From: an uncultured Eubacteriales bacterium
GTDB taxonomy: Bacteria > Bacillota > Clostridia > Christensenellales > Aristaeellaceae
Direction: 5' to 3'
Length of the DNA stretch: 64,000 nucleotides
Assembly: GCA_900316415.1 (NCBI GenBank)
Contig: ONCV01000001.1
Location: 226,592 to 290,591, forward strand
The number at the start of each line of letters is the position of its first letter. The stretch's first letter is position 1. Below the pieces are notes generated by a model. It did no database searches and had not been told where the DNA came from. It saw nothing but the letters and a program-made list of their open reading frames with translations. This document shows positions 43,413 to 51,397 of this stretch, piece after piece. Both the position numbers and the translations under genes were made by a program.

Positions 43413-44873
43413 ATGAGCAGAAGAAAGATGTTCCTGCGGATGATCACCGCATCCCTCCTGCGCCGCAGATCCCGGATGCTGGTGGCCCTGCTGTCCATCG
43501 CGATCGGCGCGGCCATCCTCAGCGGACTGGTTACCATTTACTATGATGTTCCCCGCCAGATGCAGGCCCAGTTCCGGTCCTACGGCGCCAACGTGCTGCT
43601 GGTGCCGTCGGAGGGCGCGGAAATGACCCTGGAGGGCGCGGGAAAGGCGCTGGAGGGAATCCCCGCGGACCAGCTGCTGGGCCGGACGCCCTACCGGTAT
43701 GTGAACGTCCAGATGGTCCGGAACCAGCAGACCTTCGTGGCGGCGGGGACGGATTTTGAACAGGTGAAAACCACCAGCCCCTATTTCACGGTGGAGGGGG
43801 AATATCCCTCCGGCATTCGCCAGATCCTGGTGGGAAAAAGCGTGGCGGATACCCTGGGGCTGAAGGTGGGATCGGTGGCGGAGCTGAGCTACCGTCCCGC
43901 GGCCTCCGGAAGCGAGACCGGCGCGGCGGAGATCAAGCCGGGGGACACCCTGGCGGGCAGCGCGGAGGGCTTCGGGCAGGGGCCTGTGTACGTGACCCTC
44001 ACGCTGGACGATGAGATGAAGATCGCTGAGATCACCGTCGACGTTTCCTCCCAGACGGAGGAGTTCGGCGGACAGTGCGGCGAGGAATTCTTCACCCGGC
44101 GCTTTCTGGGGAAGAGCCTTCCGCTGCAGGAGGGCGAGATTGACGCGGTCAGCGGAGCCACCGTTACCTCGGAAGCCCTGGTCAGCGCGGTGAACAGCGC
44201 CCGGCCGACGGAGAACGTGACGGCGGTGACCGGGAACACGCTGAACCTGCGGGTGACGGGCATCCTGGAAACCGGCGGCAAGGAGGAAGGCTATATCTTC
44301 ATGAGCCTGGAGGACCTGGGGGTGCTGACGGGCGAGAACGGACGGCTGGACGTCATGGAGCTGAGCGTCTCCGCGGGGGCGGAGGAGCTGGCCGGATACG
44401 TGGACGCGCTGAACGGATCGGGAAGCGGCGTTGCCGCCCGGCTGGTGAAGCGGATCACCAATTCGGAAACCGCGGTGCTGGGTAAGCTGCAGTCCCTGGT
44501 TTTCCTGGTGACGGCGGTGGTGCTGCTGCTGACGATGATCTGCGTTTCCACGACCATGATGGCCGTGGTGACGGAACGCCGGAAGGAGATCGGCCTGCGG
44601 AAGGCGCTGGGCGCCTCGGATGGCAGCATCCGGACGGAATTCCTGGGCGAGGGCATGTTCCTGGGCATGCTGGGCGGCCTGCTGGGGGCGGTGCTGGGAT
44701 TCGGCTTTGCCCAGATCATCAGCGTGAACGTCTTCGGCGGATCGATCACCCTGCAGCCCCTGCTGGTGCCGGTGACCATGATCGTTTCCATGGCGATTTC
44801 CGCCCTGAGCTGCCTGCTTCCCATCCGGAACGCGGTGGCCATCGATCCGGCGCTGGTGCTCAAGGGAGAGTAA
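43413..44873 (+). CDS. FtsX/MacB-like ABC permease with inserted FMN-binding domain
   Basis: 486 residues. The frame is that of an FtsX permease (TERRKEIGLRKALGASDGSI loop, AIDPALVLKGE tail). In its extracytoplasmic part, residues 181-263 match an FMN-binding (FMN_bind) domain: AGSAEGFGQGPVYVTLTLDD, then IDAVSGATVTSEALVSAV. D244-A-V-S-G-A-T250 fits the covalent flavinylation motif, with Thr250 the expected attachment site. An ApbE-type transferase would be required; none is in the window. The domain may move electrons for iron reduction or oxidation outside the cell. ATG 43413 follows GGAGG. Confidence 0.85.
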   Translation: MSRRKMFLRMITASLLRRRSRMLVALLSIAIGAAILSGLVTIYYDVPRQMQAQFRSYGANVLLVPSEGAEMTLEGAGKALEGIPADQLLGRTPYRYVNVQMVRNQQTFVAAGTDFEQVKTTSPYFTVEGEYPSGIRQILVGKSVADTLGLKVGSVAELSYRPAASGSETGAAEIKPGDTLAGSAEGFGQGPVYVTLTLDDEMKIAEITVDVSSQTEEFGGQCGEEFFTRRFLGKSLPLQEGEIDAVSGATVTSEALVSAVNSARPTENVTAVTGNTLNLRVTGILETGGKEEGYIFMSLEDLGVLTGENGRLDVMELSVSAGAEELAGYVDALNGSGSGVAARLVKRITNSETAVLGKLQSLVFLVTAVVLLLTMICVSTTMMAVVTERRKEIGLRKALGASDGSIRTEFLGEGMFLGMLGGLLGAVLGFGFAQIISVNVFGGSITLQPLLVPVTMIVSMAISALSCLLPIRNAVAIDPALVLKGE

Positions 44874-44926
44874 GCGGGGGATCGGAATTCCGGAAAAGAC
44901 GACAGTGAAAACATGGGGGATGAAAA

Positions 44927-45616
44927 ATGAGCCTGCTTGAACTGAAAAATGTTTCCAAGATCTACGGCGAGCTGAAGGCGCTGGATAACGTGAACATCCA
45001 TGTGGATCAGGGGGAATGGGTGGCCATCATGGGCCCCTCCGGATCCGGCAAGAGCACCATGATGAACATCATCGGATGCATGGACAAGCCCAGCCTGGGC
45101 GAGGTGCTGCTGGACGGCGTGGATATCTCCAAAGAGAGCAGCCGGAAGCTGACGGACATCCGCCGGGACAAGATCGGCCTGGTGTTCCAACAGTTCCACA
45201 TGGTGAATTACCTGACGGCGGTGGAGAACGTGATGGTGAGCCAGTATTACCATTCCATGCCCGACGAGAAGGAGGCGCTGGATGCGCTGGAGCTGGTGGG
45301 CCTGCGGGAGCGGGCGCACCATCTGCCCAGCCAGCTATCCGGCGGCGAACAGCAGCGGGTCTGCGTGGCCCGCGCGCTGATCAACCATCCGGAGCTGATC
45401 CTGGCGGACGAACCGACGGGAAACCTGGACGAAACCAACGAGAACATCGTGCTGAACCTGTTCTCCCAGCTGCACAAGGAGGGCACCACCCTCATCGTGG
45501 TGACCCATGACCCGGAGGTGGCGGAGGCGGCGCAGCGTACCATCGTGCTGGAGCACGGCCGCGTGGCCCGGGAGGTCGTCAATGAGAGCTTTGAGCTGGG
45601 GAGGAAATACATATGA
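44927..45616 (+). CDS. MacB-type ABC ATPase of the iron cluster (first)
   Basis: 229 residues. Walker A GPSGSGKSTMMN, Q-loop FQQFHMVNYLT, signature LSGGEQQRVCVARALI, Walker B ILADEPTGNLD, switch His in VVTHDPEV: the LolD/MacB subgroup. It should power the two preceding FtsX-like permeases. ATG 44927 comes 53 bp after the permease stop. The DUF4418 gene overlaps its end by 4 bp. Confidence 0.93.
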   Translation: MSLLELKNVSKIYGELKALDNVNIHVDQGEWVAIMGPSGSGKSTMMNIIGCMDKPSLGEVLLDGVDISKESSRKLTDIRRDKIGLVFQQFHMVNYLTAVENVMVSQYYHSMPDEKEALDALELVGLRERAHHLPSQLSGGEQQRVCVARALINHPELILADEPTGNLDETNENIVLNLFSQLHKEGTTLIVVTHDPEVAEAAQRTIVLEHGRVAREVVNESFELGRKYI

Positions 45617-46011
45617 CCCGTAAAATCCAGAACTTGCTGAGCGCGGGCGCCGGCGCCATCGGCCTGGTGACGGCCGTGGGCGTCAAAACCTTTCTGCGGC
45701 CCTGCGTCCACGCGGACGGAAGCGCCGCGCCCTGCGCGGGGGCGGGTCAGCTGATCCTTGTCCTGGGAATCCTGCTGGCGCTGGCAGGAGCCGGAATGGC
45801 GCTGGCGCGGGGCCGGGGAAGAACGATCCTGGCCGGAGGCCTGCTGCTGCTGTCCCTGGGGCTGGTGCTGGCTCCCGGAACCCTCCTGCCGGTCTGCGGG
45901 ATGGCGGAGATGACCTGCCGCCTGGTCACCCTGCCGGCGGCGCTGGTGGCGGGCGTGCTGGCGGGCCTCCTGTCCCTGGCCGCGTTGATCGGAACAATCC
46001 GGAGCCGCTGA
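45613..46011 (+). CDS. DUF4418 membrane protein
   Basis: 132 residues, four membrane segments. The family pattern is visible: VKTFLRPCVHADGSAAPC in the first loop and PVCGMAEMTCRL in the second, with paired cysteines on one membrane face. DUF4418 genes are often beside MacB-type transporters in Firmicutes; the function is unknown. It overlaps the ATPase stop by 4 bp and is followed 33 bp later by the second permease. The Cys residues could bind metal or be redox active. Confidence 0.8.
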   Translation: MTRKIQNLLSAGAGAIGLVTAVGVKTFLRPCVHADGSAAPCAGAGQLILVLGILLALAGAGMALARGRGRTILAGGLLLLSLGLVLAPGTLLPVCGMAEMTCRLVTLPAALVAGVLAGLLSLAALIGTIRSR

Positions 46012-46044
46012 GAAATCAGCGGTTCCTTTGAATGGAGAGAAAAG

Positions 46045-47247
46045 ATGAAGGCATGGAAGCTGCCCCTGCGAAACCTGACCCGGAAGGCCGGGCGGACGAC
46101 AGCGCTGATCCTGCTGGTGGCCTTTCAGGCGCTGGCCGTTTTCGGCGGATCCATGGTGATCGGCTCCCTGCGGAACGGGCTGCAGAGCCTGGAAAACCGG
46201 ATGGGCGCCGATATCATCGTGATCCCGGCCAGCGCCCGGTCCCGGGTGAACCCGGAATCCCTGTTCCTGCAGGGAACGACGGGTTATTTTTATATGAGCC
46301 GGGAAAAGATGGACCGGCTGGAAGCCATCGAGGGGATCGAAAAGATGAGTCCCCAGCTTTTCCTGGCTTCCCTGCGGGCTTCCTGCTGCTCCGTGCCGGT
46401 GCAGGTGATCGGCCTGGATCAGGAAACCGACTTCGTGGTTCAGCCCTGGATCGCGGAAAGCTACGGAAAACGCCTGGAGTCCGGGGAAGTCCTGGTGGGC
46501 AGCCGGGTCAGCGCCGGGCCGGGGGAAAGCATCCGCATCTACAATGAAAACTGTCCCGTCGTGGGCCGGCTGGAGGCCACGGGCACCGGGCTGGATACGG
46601 CGGTGTACTGCACCATGGAAACGCTGCAGAAGCTGCTGGACGCGGCCCGGGCCATGGGGCATGACCTGCAGCTCAGCGGGGATCCCGCGGAGCAGGTTTC
46701 AGCGGTCTATCTGAAGGTCCGGGACGGCTATGACGCAGAGAAGGTGACCGCGGACATCAACCTTCACGTCCGGAAGGTCGAAGCCCTGCAGACCCGCAGC
46801 ATGTTCTCCAGCGTTTCGGACAGCCTGAAATCCGTGTCCGCGGTGGTCATCTGGCTCATTGCCGCCATCTGGCTGCTGGCGCTGATCATCCTGCTAATCG
46901 TTTTTGCCATGATGATCCATGAGCGAAAGCGGGAATTCGGTGTGCTGCGGCTGCTGGGTATGAGCCGGGGCATGCTGGGCGGGATGGTGACGGGAGAGGC
47001 CCTGATCTGCGGCCTGGCCGGGAGCCTGCTGGGGGTGGGGCTGGCGCTGCTGCTCCTGCTTCCCTTCACCGGGCTGATCGAGAAGAGCCTGGGACTGCCC
47101 TATCTGCTTCCCGGGGCGGGAACCCTCCTCCTGCTGGGCGGGGTAACGGTGCTTCTCTGCCTGCTGATGAGCGCTCTGGCCAGCCTCGGCGCGGCGGCGC
47201 GGCTGAGCCGGGTGGATCCGGGAACCGTGCTTCGGGAGGGAAACTGA
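46045..47247 (+). CDS. FtsX/MacB-like ABC permease of the iron cluster (second module)
   Basis: 400 residues, four membrane helices around an extracytoplasmic domain. AWKLPLRNLTRKAGRTTALILLVAFQALAVF is the N-terminal start, HERKREFGVLRLLGMSRGML the cytoplasmic loop and SRVDPGTVLREGN the tail. No flavin motif is seen. It pairs with the ATPase that starts 1 bp after its stop. Whether this second exporter module works with iron or only shares the operon is unknown. Confidence 0.87.
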   Translation: MKAWKLPLRNLTRKAGRTTALILLVAFQALAVFGGSMVIGSLRNGLQSLENRMGADIIVIPASARSRVNPESLFLQGTTGYFYMSREKMDRLEAIEGIEKMSPQLFLASLRASCCSVPVQVIGLDQETDFVVQPWIAESYGKRLESGEVLVGSRVSAGPGESIRIYNENCPVVGRLEATGTGLDTAVYCTMETLQKLLDAARAMGHDLQLSGDPAEQVSAVYLKVRDGYDAEKVTADINLHVRKVEALQTRSMFSSVSDSLKSVSAVVIWLIAAIWLLALIILLIVFAMMIHERKREFGVLRLLGMSRGMLGGMVTGEALICGLAGSLLGVGLALLLLLPFTGLIEKSLGLPYLLPGAGTLLLLGGVTVLLCLLMSALASLGAAARLSRVDPGTVLREGN

Positions 47248-47248
47248 G

Positions 47249-47929
47249 ATGAGTCTGTACGCGGAAGGAATATCCAAAGTCTATTTCCGGAAAACGGGAG
47301 AAGCGAATCATTTTGAGGCCGTCCGGAAAACGGACCTGAAGCTGGAAAGCGGAAGGGTGACCGTGCTCATGGGGCGCAGCGGGTCCGGAAAAACGACGCT
47401 GCTGCATATGCTGGCGGGCCTGCTACAGCCGACGGAGGGACGGGTGCTGCTGGAGGGGGAAGACCTGTACGCGCTGGACGATCGGGCGCTTTCCCGGCTG
47501 CGAAACGAAAAGATTGCGGTCATTCCCCAGGGCCGCAGCGCCGTGGAGACCCTGACCGTGCGGGAAAATATCCTGCTGCCCGGCGCGCTGTACGGGCGGG
47601 CGATTCCGGCGGCGGAGGCGGAGCGCCGGATGGAAGAACTGGGCATTGCCGCTCTGGCTGACAGCCGTCCGAGGGAGCTTTCCGGCGGGGAACTGCGGCG
47701 GATGGCGATCTGCCGGGCGCTGTGCCGAAGGCCGGAAGTGCTTCTGGCGGACGAGCCCACCGGGGACCTCGACGACGGGAACACGGAGCGGGTGCTGGAG
47801 ATGCTGCGGGATACCGCACGGGCCGGGACGGCCGTGCTGCTGGTTACCCATGAAAACGGGGCGATCCGGTACGGGGATGTGCTGCTGCGCATGGATGCGG
47901 GCCGGGTGGAGGAAACAGTGGCATTTTGA
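47249..47929 (+). CDS. MacB/LolD-type ABC ATPase (second module)
   Basis: 226 residues. Walker A GRSGSGKTTLLH, Q-loop IPQGRSAVETLTV (unusual R in place of hydrophobic), signature LSGGELRRMAICRALC, Walker B LLADEPTGDLDDG, switch His in VTHENGAI. It serves the second permease, and both start within one transcript. The small gap (47930-47997) to the next gene has no promoter consensus. Confidence 0.9.
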   Translation: MSLYAEGISKVYFRKTGEANHFEAVRKTDLKLESGRVTVLMGRSGSGKTTLLHMLAGLLQPTEGRVLLEGEDLYALDDRALSRLRNEKIAVIPQGRSAVETLTVRENILLPGALYGRAIPAAEAERRMEELGIAALADSRPRELSGGELRRMAICRALCRRPEVLLADEPTGDLDDGNTERVLEMLRDTARAGTAVLLVTHENGAIRYGDVLLRMDAGRVEETVAF

Positions 47930-47997
47930 GCGGAAACATGATAAAATCCGGGGAAGGAGAAGTGATGGGCTGAATTCGCAGAAAGGCGGAAAATGAA

Positions 47998-49983
47998 ATG
48001 AAGAGACGGACGCGCGGAGAAAAGGGATGGAAAAGGCTTCTGCCCTGGGCCTATGTCCTGTTTGTGCTCCTGCTGTATTTCTCCCTGCTGAGCGAGCCGA
48101 CCTTCACGGATGAACAGGACGTGCTTTTCGGCGGATACAATATCGCCCACGGACAGGATCTGTACCGGAGCTATCTTTCCCAGCATATGCCCTTCTCCTA
48201 CTATTTTGCCGCCCTGCCGGCCCTGCTGGGCGCCCGGACGGTTTTCCAGTACCGGGTCTGGATGTACCTGCTGATGACGCTGGTCTGGGGTGTGCTGTAC
48301 CGGAGGAACCGGAAAGATCTTCCGGAACTGTCCCTGTGGCTGATGCCGCTGCTGTACCTGGCCGGCCTGAAGACGGTCACGCTGGCGACCACCATGATCA
48401 CGGAGCACTGGCAGGGGCTGGGGCTGCTGATCATCGGGCTGGAACTGTTCCGGTACGCACGGACGCGGGAGATCTCCCCGGCCTGCGCGGGCATGATCGC
48501 CCTGGGAATCGCGCTCAGTTTCGGCTCCATCTTTGTGGCGGTGTATTCCGTCTTCTGCCTGTTTCTGGCCGCCCTGGGACTTCAGATTTCCTTCCTGCGG
48601 AGAGAGCCTGAGGCCGGGCGGGCGATCGCCCGGAAAAAGGCGCTGCGCGAGGACGCGCGCCTGTTGGCGTTCTGCCTGGCTCCCTTCCTGCTGCTGGGAG
48701 GATGGTATGCCCTGACCGGCAACCTGAAAAACTGCTGGGAAGGCGCCTATGAGATCAATGTGACCTGCTACGCCCAGTACGCGAGCATCGGCTCCAGCGC
48801 GCTGGAGCTGTTCTGGAAACCCTTTGTGCTGTGGGGCGGATATCTGCTGCGCGCCGCGCAAAGCCTGGGAAGCACGCCGGTGCAGGGTATCCTGAAGCTG
48901 CTGCAGGCGGCGGGCCTGGTCCTTTTCTGCCTGCGGGCGGGGAGAAAATCGCCGGCGGCCGCGGTGGCGTTCTTCTGCTCCGCGATCTATACGGGGATCC
49001 GGGAATTCGATCATTTTCACGGCATGGCCTACTATGCCCATACGGCCGCAGCCATCGCCCTGCTGCTGGGAGAGGCCGCGGACCGGCGGGCGGGGAAGCC
49101 CCTCCTCCGGGGAGGCGCCCTGGCGGTCTCCGGCGTGACGGCGGTGATCCTGCTGCTCGACTTCGGATACTGGGACGCGTACAACCTGCTGTATCCCCAG
49201 CCCCTGGGCCGGCAGCCCGCCCGGGCGGAGGAGCTGATGCTGGATCTGCTGACGGATCCCCATGAACAGGTGCACTCCTGCGATACGCCGATTTTCAGCC
49301 AGATGATCATGAACCTGGAACTGCTGCCCCAGGATGCCTGCGACGCGGTCAGCATCCGGTGGTACTACGATATGTGGAAGGATCGGCAGCTGGCCTCGCT
49401 CCGGAAAAATCCCGCCGTCGTGCTGTACAATCCGACGGATCAGATCTGGGGCTTTGTTTTCCATGATTACGCGGTAGAATTTGAGGACTATCTGAACCAA
49501 AATTATACCCATCTGGCGGTGGGGGAAAACATCTGGGTATGGAACGGATTCCTGCCTGAGGCGGAGAAACGCCTGGCGGAGAACGGATACGGGAGCCGGC
49601 TCCTGTTCAACGCCGACGGCGCGGAGCCGGTGCATTCCGTGGAATTCGGAGTGGGGCAGAGCGTCGAACAGACCTTCATGGCGGAGGGAAAGCAGCTGAA
49701 CGCGGTGCTCTTTGAGGCGGCCTGCTTCTATCAGCGGCGGCGCCCGGTGCTGCGGCTGGAGGTGGCAAATCCGGAAACCGGAGAGGTTCTGGGCGAGGGA
49801 CGGATCACCGCGGAACGGGTGGCGGACAGCTTCTTCTCCCGCTGCCCGCTTCGGGCGGAGCTGATTCCCGGGCAGGAATACCGGCTGAAGGTCACCGTGG
49901 AGAGCCTGCAGGGCCGGGGAAATCTGGGACTGTTTTTTTCGGACGGAGGACAGCTCTGCATCGGCCTGGAATACCTGGACTGA
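47998..49983 (+). CDS. GT-C-like multi-membrane protein (putative glycosyltransferase)
   Basis: 661 residues. About eleven membrane helices (12-420) are followed by a soluble C-terminal domain (about 430-661). The first outer loop EPTFTDEQDVLFGGYNIAHG has an acidic pair like the catalytic loop of ArnT/PMT-type GT-C enzymes that use lipid-linked sugars. The C-terminal part contains a beta-sandwich-like region (VEFGVGQSVEQTF ... GNLGLFFSDG). Function is unproven. Start ATG 47998 with a moderate AAAGG site. It follows the second ABC module by 68 bp, probably the last gene on that mRNA. Confidence 0.65.
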   Translation: MKRRTRGEKGWKRLLPWAYVLFVLLLYFSLLSEPTFTDEQDVLFGGYNIAHGQDLYRSYLSQHMPFSYYFAALPALLGARTVFQYRVWMYLLMTLVWGVLYRRNRKDLPELSLWLMPLLYLAGLKTVTLATTMITEHWQGLGLLIIGLELFRYARTREISPACAGMIALGIALSFGSIFVAVYSVFCLFLAALGLQISFLRREPEAGRAIARKKALREDARLLAFCLAPFLLLGGWYALTGNLKNCWEGAYEINVTCYAQYASIGSSALELFWKPFVLWGGYLLRAAQSLGSTPVQGILKLLQAAGLVLFCLRAGRKSPAAAVAFFCSAIYTGIREFDHFHGMAYYAHTAAAIALLLGEAADRRAGKPLLRGGALAVSGVTAVILLLDFGYWDAYNLLYPQPLGRQPARAEELMLDLLTDPHEQVHSCDTPIFSQMIMNLELLPQDACDAVSIRWYYDMWKDRQLASLRKNPAVVLYNPTDQIWGFVFHDYAVEFEDYLNQNYTHLAVGENIWVWNGFLPEAEKRLAENGYGSRLLFNADGAEPVHSVEFGVGQSVEQTFMAEGKQLNAVLFEAACFYQRRRPVLRLEVANPETGEVLGEGRITAERVADSFFSRCPLRAELIPGQEYRLKVTVESLQGRGNLGLFFSDGGQLCIGLEYLD

Positions 49984-50062
49984 CGGACAGGGAAAACGCG
50001 TCCCGGTTCCGGACGCGGGCGGGGCTGACATTTCCGGACACGGGTGGGTTGACAAAATGTTC

Positions 50063-50091
50063 TTGCAATCCCGGGGAATCTTGGGTACAAT
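50063..50091 (+). promoter_or_regulatory. promoter of the diguanylate cyclase gene
   Basis: TTGCAA (50063-50068), 17-bp spacer, TACAAT (50086-50091). A TTGACA (50049-50054) lies slightly further up but has no -10 at the right distance. Confidence 0.6.
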
Positions 50092-50134
50092 GGTTCCATT
50101 CGGATTCCCATCGAACGGGAAAGGAGGAATTTCC

Positions 50135-51238
50135 ATGAGAACGGATGATTTCTCCGTTTTGTCCTATCTGCTCGATGTTCACTATATTACGATCTTTCTG
50201 GCGGTTCTTTTCGGCATGAAGCTGCATGCGCAGCAGAAGGCCCGGGACATGGATCTTCGGTTTTATTGGGGGACGCTGGCGTGCTGCCTTCTGCTGGTGG
50301 TGGAGGACGTGCTGGAAACCTGCTGCGCCTTTCGCCCGGAGCTGCGGTTCTGGCGGGTTCTGCTCTCCGTGGCGGGCTACATTCTGCGCCCGACCGCCGG
50401 GGTCAGCCTGCTGCTGGTGGTCTGCTCGCCGGAGAAGCGGTCCTGGAAGCTCTGGATTCCCTGGGGGGTCAGCGCCGCGGTGAACCTGACGGCCTTCTTC
50501 TCTCCGCTGGCCTTCTCCTTCGACGAAGATTATGATTTTGTCCGCGGCCCGCTGGGCTATGTGGTTTTTATCGTTTCCTTCCTGTATATGCTGATCATTC
50601 TGTATACGATCTGGAAACGGTTCTATGAAGGAAAAAGCGCGGAACGGGCGGTTCTGATTGTCTGCGTGATCGGATGCATGGGCTCCTCCCTGGTGGACGC
50701 GTCCTACGGGCGGGTTCACCTGAACGAAGCCCTCATGATCGCCTGCGTTTTCATGTATTTTTACCTGCGGTCCCATGACAACAATCTGGATCCGCTGACG
50801 TCCCTGCGAAGCCGCCTCGCCTTCTATGAAGCCACCGGGAACCCGGACCGGAAAATCAGCGCGGTCGCTTCCATCGACATGAACGGGCTGAAAAGGCTCA
50901 ATGATACGAAGGGACACGCGGAGGGAGACCGGGCGCTGGCGGAGATCGGCAGATGCATGCGGGAACTCAGCAGCCGGAACATCATCCCCTACCGGGTCGG
51001 CGGGGATGAATTCACCATCCTGTTTATGAGCCAGGAGGAGGAAGAAGTTCAGAAAATCCTTCGGGTGCTGAAGGAGAAGGTCATCGCGGCGGGGTACAGC
51101 GTATCCGCCGGATACACCATGAGCACCGGGGAAGAATCCCTGGATGACCTGCTGCGCGAATCCGACCGGAACATGTATCAGGACAAGGCCGCGTACTACC
51201 GGCAGAGCGGCCGGGACCGGCGCGCTCCCCGGGGCTGA
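50135..51238 (+). CDS. membrane diguanylate cyclase (GGDEF)
   Basis: 367 residues. Six membrane segments (about 10-200) form an input domain, followed by a GGDEF domain with an intact active site (YRVGGDEFTILF) and the substrate helix SIDMNGLKRLNDTKGHAEGD. The inhibitory RxxD site five residues before the motif is absent, so product feedback may be weak. It makes cyclic di-GMP at the membrane. No EAL or PilZ gene is nearby. ATG 50135 follows AAAGGAGG. Confidence 0.92.
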   Translation: MRTDDFSVLSYLLDVHYITIFLAVLFGMKLHAQQKARDMDLRFYWGTLACCLLLVVEDVLETCCAFRPELRFWRVLLSVAGYILRPTAGVSLLLVVCSPEKRSWKLWIPWGVSAAVNLTAFFSPLAFSFDEDYDFVRGPLGYVVFIVSFLYMLIILYTIWKRFYEGKSAERAVLIVCVIGCMGSSLVDASYGRVHLNEALMIACVFMYFYLRSHDNNLDPLTSLRSRLAFYEATGNPDRKISAVASIDMNGLKRLNDTKGHAEGDRALAEIGRCMRELSSRNIIPYRVGGDEFTILFMSQEEEEVQKILRVLKEKVIAAGYSVSAGYTMSTGEESLDDLLRESDRNMYQDKAAYYRQSGRDRRAPRG

Positions 51239-51259
51239 GCCGGCATTCAGCCCTTTTCC

Positions 51260-51287
51260 GCTGCCTCTTGAAAGGGGCAGCTTTTTT
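51260..51287 (+). terminator. terminator after the GGDEF gene
   Basis: GCTGCC ... GGCAGC stem extended by CTT/AAG, followed by TTTTTT. Confidence 0.85.
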
Positions 51288-51306
51288 GCGTTTCGCTCCG
51301 GCCGTC

Positions 51307-51335
51307 TTGACGGGCGCTCCTTTTCGTGATAAAAC
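51307..51335 (+). promoter_or_regulatory. likely promoter of copA
   Basis: TTGACG (51307-51312), 17-bp spacer, TAAAAC (51330-51335). A GCTGATG/CATCAGC inverted repeat (51343-51363) follows directly and may be an operator or leader hairpin. Confidence 0.5.
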
Positions 51336-51397
51336 ATACGAAGCTGATGGGTTTTTCATCAGCGGAATCTGTATTTTAAAGGAAATGACCTGATTGA

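Noticed and set aside
49984..50062. CGCGTCC/GGACGCG hairpin after the GT-C-like gene as a terminator
   Set aside because: No U-run follows; kept out as a terminator although it may contribute to the 3' end.
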